Part shown: piece after piece, positions 1 through 7,131 of the stretch
Position numbering within the stretch: the stretch's first letter is position 1
Layout: the number at the start of each line of letters is the position of its first letter
The notes under the pieces: generated by a model
The model's input: the letters and a program-made list of their open reading frames with translations, nothing else
What the model was told of the DNA's origin: nothing
The model's database searches: none
Program-made: the position numbers and the translations under genes
NCBI GenBank assembly: GCA_913042885.1
Contig: CAJWLW010000080.1
Coordinates: 1 to 16,232 of the forward strand
Source: an uncultured Lentisphaeria bacterium
GTDB taxonomy: Bacteria > Verrucomicrobiota > Lentisphaeria > JABSQK01 > CAJWLW01
DNA length: 16,232 bases
Direction of reading: 5' to 3'

Positions 1-975
1 TTCGTCGACGCCGGGCAGCGGCCGTGACTGTTTGATGTACTCGACGAAACGTTTCGTCTCTGCCGCGTAATGTTCTGTGTCGATGACTTGTCCGAGATCG
101 ACGAGGTTGAGCCAGACGGCATTCGTGCCGACCGCGACGTCGTGCCGGCCAAAGCCGGCGCCTGAGAGGATGCCGCACATCATCTCCACCATGATCGCCA
201 GGCCGGAGCCTTTGTAGCCGACCGGCCCGCCCATCGGCAGGATTGCGCCGCTCGGGTCCGTATAGAACTTGGCGGGGTCATTGGTTGCATTGCCGTCCTG
301 GTCGATGATCTGGCCGTCCGGCAGCGGCATGCCGTTTTGCATCGCTATGCGTACCTTGCCTTCCGCGGTCACGCAAGTCGCGGTATCGACCATGACTGGC
401 CAGTCATCACCGTTGGGCATGGCGATGCAGATCGGGTTCGTACCGAGCCGCGGCTCGGCGGCGCCGTACGGTGCAACTCGGGATGCGCCGTTGACGTTGA
501 CCATCATCATGGCGAGGAAACCGTTGCGTGCCGCGTCCTCGGCATAGGAACCGAGCCGTCCGATGTGATTGAAGTGACGGGCAAAGGCGGTGTAGCTGCC
601 ATGCTCACGCGCTTTGCGGTAGGCGATATCGAGGAATTCACGCATGAGGAACTGACCGAGCCCGAACTCTCCGTCGAACACGTCGACGCCTGTCGACTCA
701 CTGACGATTTTCAGGCGGGCGCCTGGTCTGATCAAGTCGATTTCAATGAAGTTGACGTATTGAATGAGCCGCATGATGCCGTGGCTCGGGTGCCCCGCTG
801 CGTCGGCGGCAACCAGCTCATTGGTGACTGCCTGCGCTTCTTCTGCACTGGTGCCGGCAGAGGTCAACAATGCGATGCCGAAGGCCGTCAGCTCTTCGGC
901 TGTGAATGTTTTTGCCGGGTAATCGCCGTCGGTTGCCCGGGCGTGAACGGGTTTTCTATTATTCTCTTGATCCAT
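1..975 (-). CDS. Ldh_2-family malate/L-lactate/ureidoglycolate-type dehydrogenase (partial, 3' end off window)
   Basis: This is a cytoplasmic NAD(P)-dependent oxidoreductase that would interconvert a 2-hydroxy acid and its 2-oxo acid. The frame stays open for 325 codons from the ATG at 975-973 to base 1. The family usually has about 330-360 residues, so only a short C-terminal piece is missing. Visible family signatures are GHPSHG (residues 61-66), FNHIGRLGSYA (135-145, with the expected catalytic His137), GTNP (178-181), DTAT (197-200, the usual DMAT position) and GYKGSGLAIMVEMM (253-266). The start is supported by AGGAAA (plus bases 981-986) five bases upstream. It diverges from the cupin gene. 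Family membership is clear. The substrate (malate, lactate, ureidoglycolate, a sugar acid or 2,3-diketogulonate) cannot be told apart from sequence alone. Confidence 0.9.
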   Translation of the reverse strand, partial: MDQENNRKPVHARATDGDYPAKTFTAEELTAFGIALLTSAGTSAEEAQAVTNELVAADAAGHPSHGIMRLIQYVNFIEIDLIRPGARLKIVSESTGVDVFDGEFGLGQFLMREFLDIAYRKAREHGSYTAFARHFNHIGRLGSYAEDAARNGFLAMMMVNVNGASRVAPYGAAEPRLGTNPICIAMPNGDDWPVMVDTATCVTAEGKVRIAMQNGMPLPDGQIIDQDGNATNDPAKFYTDPSGAILPMGGPVGYKGSGLAIMVEMMCGILSGAGFGRHDVAVGTNAVWLNLVDLGQVIDTEHYAAETKRFVEYIKQSRPLPGVDE

Positions 976-996
976 AGATGTTTCCTGTGAACGGAT

Positions 997-1002
997 AGTA
1001 TA
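997..1002 (-). promoter_or_regulatory. candidate -10 box for the Ldh_2 gene
   Basis: On the minus strand the hexamer reads TATACT, a five-of-six match to TATAAT. It lies 21 bases upstream of the ATG, so transcription would begin only about 15 bases before the start codon, just upstream of the AGGAAA ribosome-binding site. I see no good -35 hexamer at 16-18 bases (CTGTCC is the nearest), so the call rests on the -10 alone. Confidence 0.3.
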
Positions 1003-1110
1003 GCGCGCTGGGCGATGCGGGACAGGTTAATTTAGAGATGATGAAGAATCGTCTGGCGCCCTGCCCGAAGCGTGCCTATGTTAAGAATTCAAAACCAAAG
1101 GAGGTTCACT

Positions 1111-1473
1111 ATGTCCCTGAGCACTCACCAACCTGCATCCGTCGAGTTGACCGATTTTCCGATTGCCCCCGAACAGATCATCTCCGGCGACCCGGTTGCG
1201 AAGATCTGGGTCTCGGCCCAGACGGAGGATCTCAAAGTGACGCAGGGCGTCTGGGATTGCACCGCGGGCGATTTTAACTGGGACTATGACTGGGACGAGT
1301 TTGTCCTGATCCTCGAAGGCGAAGCAACGATCGAGGAAATCGGTGGCGAGACAGTCACCTTGCGGGCCGGCGACTTCGGGTACATGTCGATCGGCACGAA
1401 GACGAAATGGCACGTCCCGGAGTACATCAGGAAGACGTTCACCCTGCGAACCCCGGAGCCGCTGCAGCTGTAG
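1111..1473 (+). CDS. Cupin_3 (DUF861-like) small cupin protein
   Basis: This is a 120-residue single-domain cupin. The chosen ATG follows a near-perfect AAGGAGG (1098-1104) by six bases, so the longer in-frame start at 1072 is unlikely. The core runs from GVWDCTAGDFNWDYDWDE (about 46-63) through FVLILEGEATIEE to LRAGDFGYMSIGTKTKWHV. That is the Cupin_3 pattern: W-x-C-T-x-G-x-F, a glutamate-rich first motif, then a P/G-turn second motif. Relatives include (S)-ureidoglycine aminohydrolase-type cupins and many proteins of unknown role annotated as enamine/imine or sugar-acid binding. The classical HxH metal pair of motif 1 is not present; the aspartate-rich DYDWDE occupies that place, so metal binding is uncertain. 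Its divergent neighbour is an Ldh_2 dehydrogenase, a family that includes ureidoglycolate dehydrogenase, but this is only a suggestive link. Confidence 0.85.
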   Translation: MSLSTHQPASVELTDFPIAPEQIISGDPVAKIWVSAQTEDLKVTQGVWDCTAGDFNWDYDWDEFVLILEGEATIEEIGGETVTLRAGDFGYMSIGTKTKWHVPEYIRKTFTLRTPEPLQL

Positions 1474-1492
1474 GCCCCGCCGGGCCTTCTTT
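1473..1492 (+). terminator. short Rho-independent terminator-like hairpin after the cupin gene
   Basis: GGCCC (1473-1477) can pair with GGGCC (1482-1486) across a four-base loop, and TTCTTT (1487-1492) follows directly. The stem is only five G-C pairs and starts on the last base of the cupin stop codon. It may partly separate the cupin from the secreted repeat protein that starts 41 bases further on. Confidence 0.4.
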
Positions 1493-1533
1493 GCAGAACT
1501 TTATCAGGTTGAAATCAAAGCGGGGAATTCGCT

Positions 1534-3729
1534 ATGCAGGACAGGTTTCGTCTGCTTACGCTGCTGACGTCATTTTCACTGGCCATGACTGCAGCAGCAC
1601 AGGAGAAGGGGCCGGTACAGGTGGATCGTCTGGGGGCGGCGCTGGGGTTGGTCGGGTTTTCACGGGATGACCTGGGCTATCAGCCGAAGGGCTACTGGTC
1701 CCGGTATCCGAATCCCGATCAGATGCCGTATCTTCTGCCGTTCTTCAACGATCTCTTTGCCGAGCCGCTGGCGAGCTACGAGTTCACTTACCTCATGGCC
1801 ATGGCGGTCGATGCGTATCTGAGTCCCGAAGGGCTGGAGAAGCCGAATGCTCTGTACCAGCTCGTCTATTTCCTCGGCGTCGATCGCAAGGTCACCGGCT
1901 TCCGCTCGTACAGCGCCAACCTCGATCCGCAGCTCGATGACGAGACGCCGCTGGTCGATGCCATTGACCGGATCTATGCCGTCACCGGCGGTCAACTGAC
2001 GGTGAAGACTTTCGGTCTGAGCCCTGGTGAGAAATGGCGCGGCTGGGACAAGAACGCGCGACAGGAACTGCGGGACCAGGCCGCGAAACTCGACCCCGCG
2101 ATCCGCCAACCGCTGGCGGCGCTGGTGCTCAACGCGCTGGACGCCTGGCAATGGCGGCAGCGGGCGATGCGCAATGTCGATCCGCAGGATCTCAATGAAG
2201 TCTTCCACATCCGGGACCTGCCCCAAACCCATTCGGGCAGCCGGGTCTACCATTTCGCGATCGACGATCTGGCGAAGGACCTCGACGAGCCGTCGCTGTA
2301 TTACGCCGGCATGAAAGCGGTGCAGGCGGCCGATGACGCCCGTCACGCCTTTGCCGCGGTGCTGGAAACCGATCTTGATCTGACTGCGGCCGGTTTCGAC
2401 TTCGTCACGCCGATCGGGCGGGTTGTCCTGGCCGGATCCGGCGCCGATACGCATGCCTATGACGATGCCATCGTGCTCGTGGACCTGGGTGGAGACGATC
2501 GCTATACCGGTCCGGTCGGCGCTACGTCGTCACTGTCGTTGCCGATCAGTATCGCGCTGGACTGCGCCGGCAACGATGTCTACGACTACGTATCGGAGGA
2601 GGTGCCAGCCCAGGGCGCCGGCATCCTCGGCGCCGGTGTGCTGATCGACAACGGCGGCAACGATACCTACACAGCAGGTTCGCATGCGCAGGGTGTCGGT
2701 CTCTTCGGGCTGGGGCTGTTGTTCGACCGCGATGGTGACGATAGCTACACGATGACGCTGGCCGGGCAGGGCGCCGGCTATTTCGGTCTCGGTTATCATC
2801 TGGACGGCAGCGGCAATGATCGCTTCTACTTCTTCGGTGACGGCCAGGGGTACGGCGGGCCGGGCGGCGTCGGCGTGCTGGCGAATCACTCCGGCAACGA
2901 CCAGTACGAAGCCGAGGTCTATGCTGAAAAGGCCGGCCGCGCGGATTATCATTCCGGCGGCAAGATCGCCATCAGCCAGGCGCAGGGCGTCGGATCGGGC
3001 CGGCGCGGCGACGGCGCCGACGGCCACAACTGGGCCGGCGGCCTCGGCACGATGATCGACTCCAGCGGCGACGACACGTATCTGGCGGGGAACTTCTCGA
3101 TCGGACTCGGATACTGGTACGGTACGGGCCTGCTGTTCGACGGGGCGGGTGACGATCACTATAAGAGTGTGTACTTCACGCAGGGCAGCGGGGCGCATTT
3201 CTGCATCGGCGTGCTGATCGACGAGGGCGGCAATGATCACCATGAGCTGTTCGAGACCGGCGGTGCGGGATTGGGGTTCGGCTGGGATTTCACCGTCGCA
3301 CTGCTGCTCAACAAGGGTGGCAACGACGTCTACTCGGCGTGGGGCAACAGTATGGCGCGAGCCGATATCCGCTCGAACGCGTTGCTCGTCGATATCGGCG
3401 GCGACGACATATACCTGTACCCGGCCGGTGCCGGTGGACGCGGCATCGCGCCGTTCCGTGACGAGTACCGCAAACGCGGATATCGCTATGGTCCGTACGA
3501 CTTCCACGCCAATTCATTCGGGCTGCTGCTGGACATCGGCGGTACTGACCAATACCTGGACCACTCGCGTGACAGCGACGAGCGGACGCCGTCGTCAATT
3601 TGCCGTGACAACCATACGTGGCAGGATCCACCGGTGGGAAGCGAGAACTACGGATACCGGAACTTCGGGATCGGCATGGATGTGGAAGACGGCACCGTGC
3701 CTGAATTCACGATAGAATTCTCAAAGTAG
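1534..3729 (+). CDS. secreted protein with about twelve GGNDxY-type repeats (unknown function)
   Basis: This 731-residue protein has a Sec signal peptide: Arg4/Arg6, a hydrophobic LLTLLTSFSLAMTA stretch, and probable cleavage after TAAA at residue 22. Residues about 25-305 form a non-repetitive, probably helical region I do not recognise. From residue 312 onward, units of about 25-50 residues recur. Each has a hydrophobic strand, LxD or similar, then G-G-(N/D)-D-x-Y, then a glycine-rich loop such as AQGVGLFGLG. I count about twelve: DLGGDDRY, CAGNDVY, NGGNDTY, RDGDDSY, GSGNDRF, HSGNDQY, SSGDDTY, GAGDDHY, EGGNDHH, KGGNDVY, IGGDDIY and IGGTDQY. The regular Gly/Asp turns resemble RTX calcium-binding beta-rolls, but the spacing is longer and no canonical RTX nonapeptide is seen. 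The start has GGGGA seven bases upstream. An extracellular beta-solenoid, possibly metal- or sugar-binding, is my inference. Confidence 0.8.
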   Translation: MQDRFRLLTLLTSFSLAMTAAAQEKGPVQVDRLGAALGLVGFSRDDLGYQPKGYWSRYPNPDQMPYLLPFFNDLFAEPLASYEFTYLMAMAVDAYLSPEGLEKPNALYQLVYFLGVDRKVTGFRSYSANLDPQLDDETPLVDAIDRIYAVTGGQLTVKTFGLSPGEKWRGWDKNARQELRDQAAKLDPAIRQPLAALVLNALDAWQWRQRAMRNVDPQDLNEVFHIRDLPQTHSGSRVYHFAIDDLAKDLDEPSLYYAGMKAVQAADDARHAFAAVLETDLDLTAAGFDFVTPIGRVVLAGSGADTHAYDDAIVLVDLGGDDRYTGPVGATSSLSLPISIALDCAGNDVYDYVSEEVPAQGAGILGAGVLIDNGGNDTYTAGSHAQGVGLFGLGLLFDRDGDDSYTMTLAGQGAGYFGLGYHLDGSGNDRFYFFGDGQGYGGPGGVGVLANHSGNDQYEAEVYAEKAGRADYHSGGKIAISQAQGVGSGRRGDGADGHNWAGGLGTMIDSSGDDTYLAGNFSIGLGYWYGTGLLFDGAGDDHYKSVYFTQGSGAHFCIGVLIDEGGNDHHELFETGGAGLGFGWDFTVALLLNKGGNDVYSAWGNSMARADIRSNALLVDIGGDDIYLYPAGAGGRGIAPFRDEYRKRGYRYGPYDFHANSFGLLLDIGGTDQYLDHSRDSDERTPSSICRDNHTWQDPPVGSENYGYRNFGIGMDVEDGTVPEFTIEFSK

Positions 3730-3764
3730 TGCCGGATGCAGCGAACCGTTCTACTTAATCCACG

Positions 3765-5183
3765 TCAATCCAGTCCGTGCACGACGACGGTCTTGATCTC
3801 GGTCATCTCATCAATGGCATAGCGCGGGCCTTCCTTGCCGATGCCGCTTTGCTTGAAGCCGCCGTACGGTTGAAAATCGGCCCGCCACAGGGGTGTCCAG
3901 TTGATCATCACGTTGCCGCACTCCGCTTCGCGGGCGTAGCGCATGGCGTTGCCGATGTCGTTCGTGAAGATGCCGGTGCCGAGACCGAACTTGCTGTCGT
4001 TCGCCAAGCTGATTGCCGTGTCGATGTCGTCTACGGGCGTCACCGCGATTGCCGGTCCGAACAGTTCCTCACAGGATACCCGCATGCCGGGATCGACGTC
4101 GGCCAGGATTGTCGGGGCGTAGCGTGCCCCGTCGCGTTCGCCGCCGGTGACCAGGCGGGCGCCGCCGGTGACAGCTTCCCGGACCCATTCGTCGACACGC
4201 ACTGCCTCGGTCTCCTGGACCAGCGGGCCCAGTCCGGTGTTTTCGTCCAATGGATCACCACTGACGATGCCCTCGACTTCTGCTTTGGTTGCGTCGAGAA
4301 AGTCGCCGTACACGGCGCGATCGACCAGGACGCGCTGGGTCGAAATGCACACCTGCCCGGCGTTGACAAAGCCGCCGACCGCCGTGGCTTTGGCGACCTG
4401 GTCGAGGTCGGCGTCGCGCATCACGATCATCGGCGCATTCGAGCCCAGTTCGAGCGACAGCTTCTTGATACCGGCGACTCTGGTGATGTGTTCGCCGACC
4501 GGGGCGCTGCCGGTGAAACTGATCTTGCGTACCCGCTCGTCGGCACACAGTTGACTGCCGACGGCGCTTCCCGGGCCGGTGACGCATTGCAGCGCCAGCG
4601 GCGGCAGGCCTGCCTGCACCAGCAGCTTGGTCAATTTCAGGCCGGTCAGGGCCGTGTAGCCGGCTGGTTTCAGGATGACCGCATTGCCGGCGGCCAGTGC
4701 GGGGCCCAGCTTGTGCAGGACCAGCAGGACGGGGTAATTGAACGGCGTGATGGCGAGGACAACGCCGCAGGGCACGCGCAGCGTGAACCCGAACTTTCCG
4801 GCAGCACCGGCCTGGGCATCGATCGGTAGTGTCTCGCCGCGCAGCTGGGCGCCCTCGAAGCCGCACAGGCGCAGCAGGTCGGGCATTCGTCCGACCTCGC
4901 CGCGGGCTTCCTTGATAGGCTTGCCCATCTCGCGACTCATGGTCTCGGCAAGGTCTTCTGCCTGCTCAGCAACGAGCTCGGCAGCGCGATTGAGGATCCC
5001 TTGGCGCTCATATGCTGTCAATGCCTTCATCTGGCGGGCACCTTCGACAGCGGCTGCGAGGGCGGTTTCGACCTGGGCCTCGTTGGCGGCAGGAATTTCG
5101 TCGACCACGGTGCCATCGAATGGCGAGGTGATCGAGGTGGTCTCGTCCGCACCGACCCATTCGCCGGCGACATACATTTTCAT
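3765..5183 (-). CDS. NAD(P)-dependent aldehyde dehydrogenase (ALDH superfamily)
   Basis: This cytoplasmic enzyme oxidises an aldehyde to its carboxylic acid using NAD(P)+. From the chosen ATG (5183-5181) it has 472 residues, the normal ALDH length. GAGGA (plus 5191-5195) lies seven bases upstream, which beats the longer in-frame start at 5330, whose extra 49 residues are not ALDH-like. Catalytic features are present: TPFNYP with Asn149, LKPA with Lys172, FTGSAPVG (223-230), general base Glu245 in LELGSN, nucleophile Cys279 in NAGQVC, and EELFGP (372-377). The LELGSN and GFVNAGQVC forms resemble the lactaldehyde, phosphonoacetaldehyde and non-phosphorylating glyceraldehyde-3-phosphate branch more than betaine-aldehyde enzymes. 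The exact substrate is not determinable. It is convergent with the repeat-protein gene (35-base gap, no clear terminator) and divergent from the beta-propeller gene. Confidence 0.93.
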   Translation of the reverse strand: MKMYVAGEWVGADETTSITSPFDGTVVDEIPAANEAQVETALAAAVEGARQMKALTAYERQGILNRAAELVAEQAEDLAETMSREMGKPIKEARGEVGRMPDLLRLCGFEGAQLRGETLPIDAQAGAAGKFGFTLRVPCGVVLAITPFNYPVLLVLHKLGPALAAGNAVILKPAGYTALTGLKLTKLLVQAGLPPLALQCVTGPGSAVGSQLCADERVRKISFTGSAPVGEHITRVAGIKKLSLELGSNAPMIVMRDADLDQVAKATAVGGFVNAGQVCISTQRVLVDRAVYGDFLDATKAEVEGIVSGDPLDENTGLGPLVQETEAVRVDEWVREAVTGGARLVTGGERDGARYAPTILADVDPGMRVSCEELFGPAIAVTPVDDIDTAISLANDSKFGLGTGIFTNDIGNAMRYAREAECGNVMINWTPLWRADFQPYGGFKQSGIGKEGPRYAIDEMTEIKTVVVHGLD

Positions 5184-5313
5184 TTTTCGTTCCTCGCAGA
5201 TCGATGGGGCGTTGGGTGCACGGTTACCGGGGGCCTGTGGACCGGCAATATAACTGGAAGGTGTAGATATGCCTGCCGCCTGATAACAGATTTTCTTGGT
5301 CAGGGATTTTTGC

Positions 5314-5342
5314 TTGCAATTTCGTGCCAATTATCAGATAAC
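5314..5342 (+). promoter_or_regulatory. candidate promoter for the beta-propeller gene
   Basis: TTGCAA (5314-5319) and GATAAC (5337-5342) are 17 bases apart, each a four-of-six match to sigma-70 hexamers. The expected start would be near 5349, just before the palindrome at 5353-5368 and about 58 bases ahead of the ATG. GATAACAG also occurs at 5282-5289 and 5337-5344. Confidence 0.35.
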
Positions 5343-5352
5343 AGTGGCAATT

Positions 5353-5368
5353 GGATGGTCTACCATCC
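5353..5368. promoter_or_regulatory. GntR/FadR-like operator palindrome
   Basis: GGATGGT-CT-ACCATCC is a perfect inverted repeat with seven-base arms and a two-base centre. Its core TGGTCTACCA fits the TxGT-N(0-3)-ACxA form known for FadR-subfamily GntR regulators, which often control hydroxy-acid and sugar-acid catabolism. It sits just downstream of the candidate promoter for the beta-propeller gene and in the divergent gap with the aldehyde dehydrogenase, a position suited to repression of the plus-strand gene. No GntR gene is present in the window. Confidence 0.45.
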
Positions 5369-5407
5369 TTTTATCCAGCCCAACCCAGCTGTCTACAAGG
5401 ACTTATC

Positions 5408-6607
5408 ATGCCCCCAACCCGCCCGGTGGCACGCAGCTTTGGCATGTATGTCTTGGTCTGCACTTTTTTTGCTGTCGTCAGACTCGGTTTCGCAGCACCC
5501 TTCGCGTATGTGACAGATCAGACGTCGTCGCAAGTGGACGTGATCGACACCGCAACCGACACTCTGGTGACTACTATTTCTGCGGCCAACAGCAATCGTG
5601 GCGTCGGCGTATCGCCTGACGGCACGAAGGTCTATGTCGGCCCGGAACTCGCGGGTGCCATTTCGGCAATCAACGGCACGACGAATACGCTCACCACGTC
5701 ATTCGCATCGTCAAACGGAGCGGTTTCGGATTTCGCCTTCAAGTCCGACGGCAGTGTGGTGTACGCGACGTTCGATGCCAACGGGACAGACCTCGTTTAT
5801 GTGATCGACACTGCGACGAACACGGTCACCCAGTCAATCACCGTGCCGGTTAATCCCACCGGTATCGCGATTTCACCGGATGACTCGACACTCTATGTGT
5901 CACATGCGATTACCACGAACGCGATCACTGTTATCGACACCGCCACCAACGCTGTTACCGGATCGATTCCGGCGACGTTGCAGGACGGCAATGGCGCGCT
6001 CGAGATCACCCCGGACGGCAACAGGCTCTATACCGTCCACCAAAACAACGGCGACGTCGTGGTGATCGATATCAATACGGGGAACGTCTCGACGATTCCG
6101 GTGGCCACCGGCCCGACCGGGGTCGCACTCAACCCTGCGGGCACCAGGCTTTACGTTTCCCACAGCAACGGTATTCCCGTAGAGATCATCGACACCGCGA
6201 CCGCCACGATTGTTGGAGGATTTACCGGCAGCACAGCCCAGGGGACCCCTGGCGCCGGCATCGCCGTCACCTCCAACAACTCGCGTGTGTACGCCGCCCG
6301 TTCTTTTCAGGGCGTCGAGATTTTCGGTGTTGGCGGTGGTTCGTTGCTGTCCAATATCCCGCTGTTTTTCTTGACCAACAAGATCGGCGTTGCCCAGATC
6401 ACCGGCACGGCGCCGTGCATCGATTGCGTTGACCTGCATACCGCCGTGCTCGACGGACTCTGTGCCGGCGCGCCATACACGAATATCAATCAAATCATTG
6501 CCGAGATCGAGGCGCAACTCACCACTGCTGCTGCCGGACAGGGGATCTGCGGCGACGGATTTTCTTCCTGTTTGACTGAGATTGAGGTTCTGGCGGGGGT
6601 GCCGTAG
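5408..6607 (+). CDS. exported YVTN-family beta-propeller protein
   Basis: This 399-residue protein has AAGGA (5397-5401) six bases before the ATG. That supports this start over the in-frame one at 5351. An N-terminal basic and hydrophobic segment (to about residue 30, ending GFAA) looks like a signal peptide. Residues about 33-330 are YVTN repeats of roughly 40 residues, each with a pattern like DVIDTATDTLVTTI, a spacer, then GVGVSPDGTKVYV. I count about seven blades, enough for a closed propeller. The tail (about 330-399) is different: it contains PCIDC, LCAG, GICGDG and SSC, five cysteines that may form disulfides or a small attached domain. YVTN proteins are usually surface or periplasmic binding scaffolds. 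No enzymatic motif is visible and the ligand is unknown. The gene is convergent with the ABM-fold gene. Confidence 0.85.
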   Translation: MPPTRPVARSFGMYVLVCTFFAVVRLGFAAPFAYVTDQTSSQVDVIDTATDTLVTTISAANSNRGVGVSPDGTKVYVGPELAGAISAINGTTNTLTTSFASSNGAVSDFAFKSDGSVVYATFDANGTDLVYVIDTATNTVTQSITVPVNPTGIAISPDDSTLYVSHAITTNAITVIDTATNAVTGSIPATLQDGNGALEITPDGNRLYTVHQNNGDVVVIDINTGNVSTIPVATGPTGVALNPAGTRLYVSHSNGIPVEIIDTATATIVGGFTGSTAQGTPGAGIAVTSNNSRVYAARSFQGVEIFGVGGGSLLSNIPLFFLTNKIGVAQITGTAPCIDCVDLHTAVLDGLCAGAPYTNINQIIAEIEAQLTTAAAGQGICGDGFSSCLTEIEVLAGVP

Positions 6608-6660
6608 GCAATCCTGGTCTGATGCCGAAGATCGAGCTGGTGGCGGGCGAGTAGCGGCGT

Positions 6661-6999
6661 TTACCAGTCGAGCAGACCCGGCTTCTGTTTTTCCAAGCCG
6701 GCGTCGGAGGGGAAGACCGTGTTCATGATCACCTTCGATCTCGGGCCCGCGAATATGGGGTTTGCCGCGGCAAGCCATTCCTTGAAGTGGGGTGTTTCCA
6801 GGTGTTCCTGGAAGGCAGCTTCGTCGCGGTAGACTTCATAGAGATAGAAACGCGTCGGTATTTCTTCATCCTGATTGATGGCAAACGCAAAGCATCCCGG
6901 TTCGTCGCGCACGGCGCCTTGGGCATCTCCCAGACTCACCTCCTTGAACCGGTCGACGTACAAAGGTTCGATGTCGAGCGTAACGAAAATCGAATACAT
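6661..6999 (-). CDS. antibiotic biosynthesis monooxygenase (ABM) fold protein, LsrG/YgiN-like
   Basis: This is a small cytoplasmic protein of 112 residues, the normal length for a dimeric ferredoxin-like ABM domain. The order of elements matches LsrG and YgiN relatives: an MYSIFVTLDIEP first strand, a DRFKEVSLGDAQGAVRDEPGC helix and turn, FAINQDEEIPTRFYLYEVYRDEAAFQEHLETPHFKEW, then GPRSKVIMN. The RFYLYEVYRDEAAFQ-H-TPHF stretch is the diagnostic part. Family members isomerise phospho-AI-2, act as quinol monooxygenases, or have unknown roles. The start is fixed by AAGGGGG (plus 7004-7010) just upstream. It lies 132 bases downstream of the MlrC gene on the same strand, with a good promoter in that gap, so it may be transcribed on its own. 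The substrate is unknown. Confidence 0.85.
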   Translation of the reverse strand: MYSIFVTLDIEPLYVDRFKEVSLGDAQGAVRDEPGCFAFAINQDEEIPTRFYLYEVYRDEAAFQEHLETPHFKEWLAAANPIFAGPRSKVIMNTVFPSDAGLEKQKPGLLDW

Positions 7000-7040
7000 G
7001 ATACCCCCTTTTTTGTGTTGGCAGTGAATTGGCTTAAATC

Positions 7041-7068
7041 AGTTTAGTTTGGGTTGACACACAGTCAA
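7041..7068 (-). promoter_or_regulatory. candidate sigma-70 promoter of the ABM-fold gene with an overlapping dyad
   Basis: On the minus strand TTGACT (plus 7063-7068) and TAAACT (plus 7041-7046) are 16 bases apart, a good -35 and a fair -10. The -35 is one arm of a perfect inverted repeat, TTGAC-N5-GTCAA (plus 7054-7068), which could bind a regulator that blocks polymerase. Confidence 0.45.
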
Positions 7069-7131
7069 GGCGGAGAATTCGAACGTCGTTGCCGGCCTGC
7101 CAAAAATCGTTCACTGCCATGGGACCACCGA

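Noticed and set aside
337..990. A 217-codon plus-strand frame at the left end.
   Set aside because: It is antisense to the Ldh_2 dehydrogenase, whose family motifs are intact on the minus strand.
2530..3507. A 325-codon minus-strand frame rich in Val, Ala and Asp opposite the repeat protein.
   Set aside because: The apparent repeats are the reverse reading of the GGNDxY repeats, and the gene on the other strand has a signal peptide and a ribosome-binding site.
1534..3729. Calling the repeat protein an RTX toxin or hemolysin.
   Set aside because: The canonical GGxGxDxUx nonapeptide arrays are missing, and an N-terminal Sec signal argues against type I export.
3777..4829. A 350-codon plus-strand frame opposite the aldehyde dehydrogenase.
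   Set aside because: The minus strand encodes all ALDH catalytic motifs; this frame has none.
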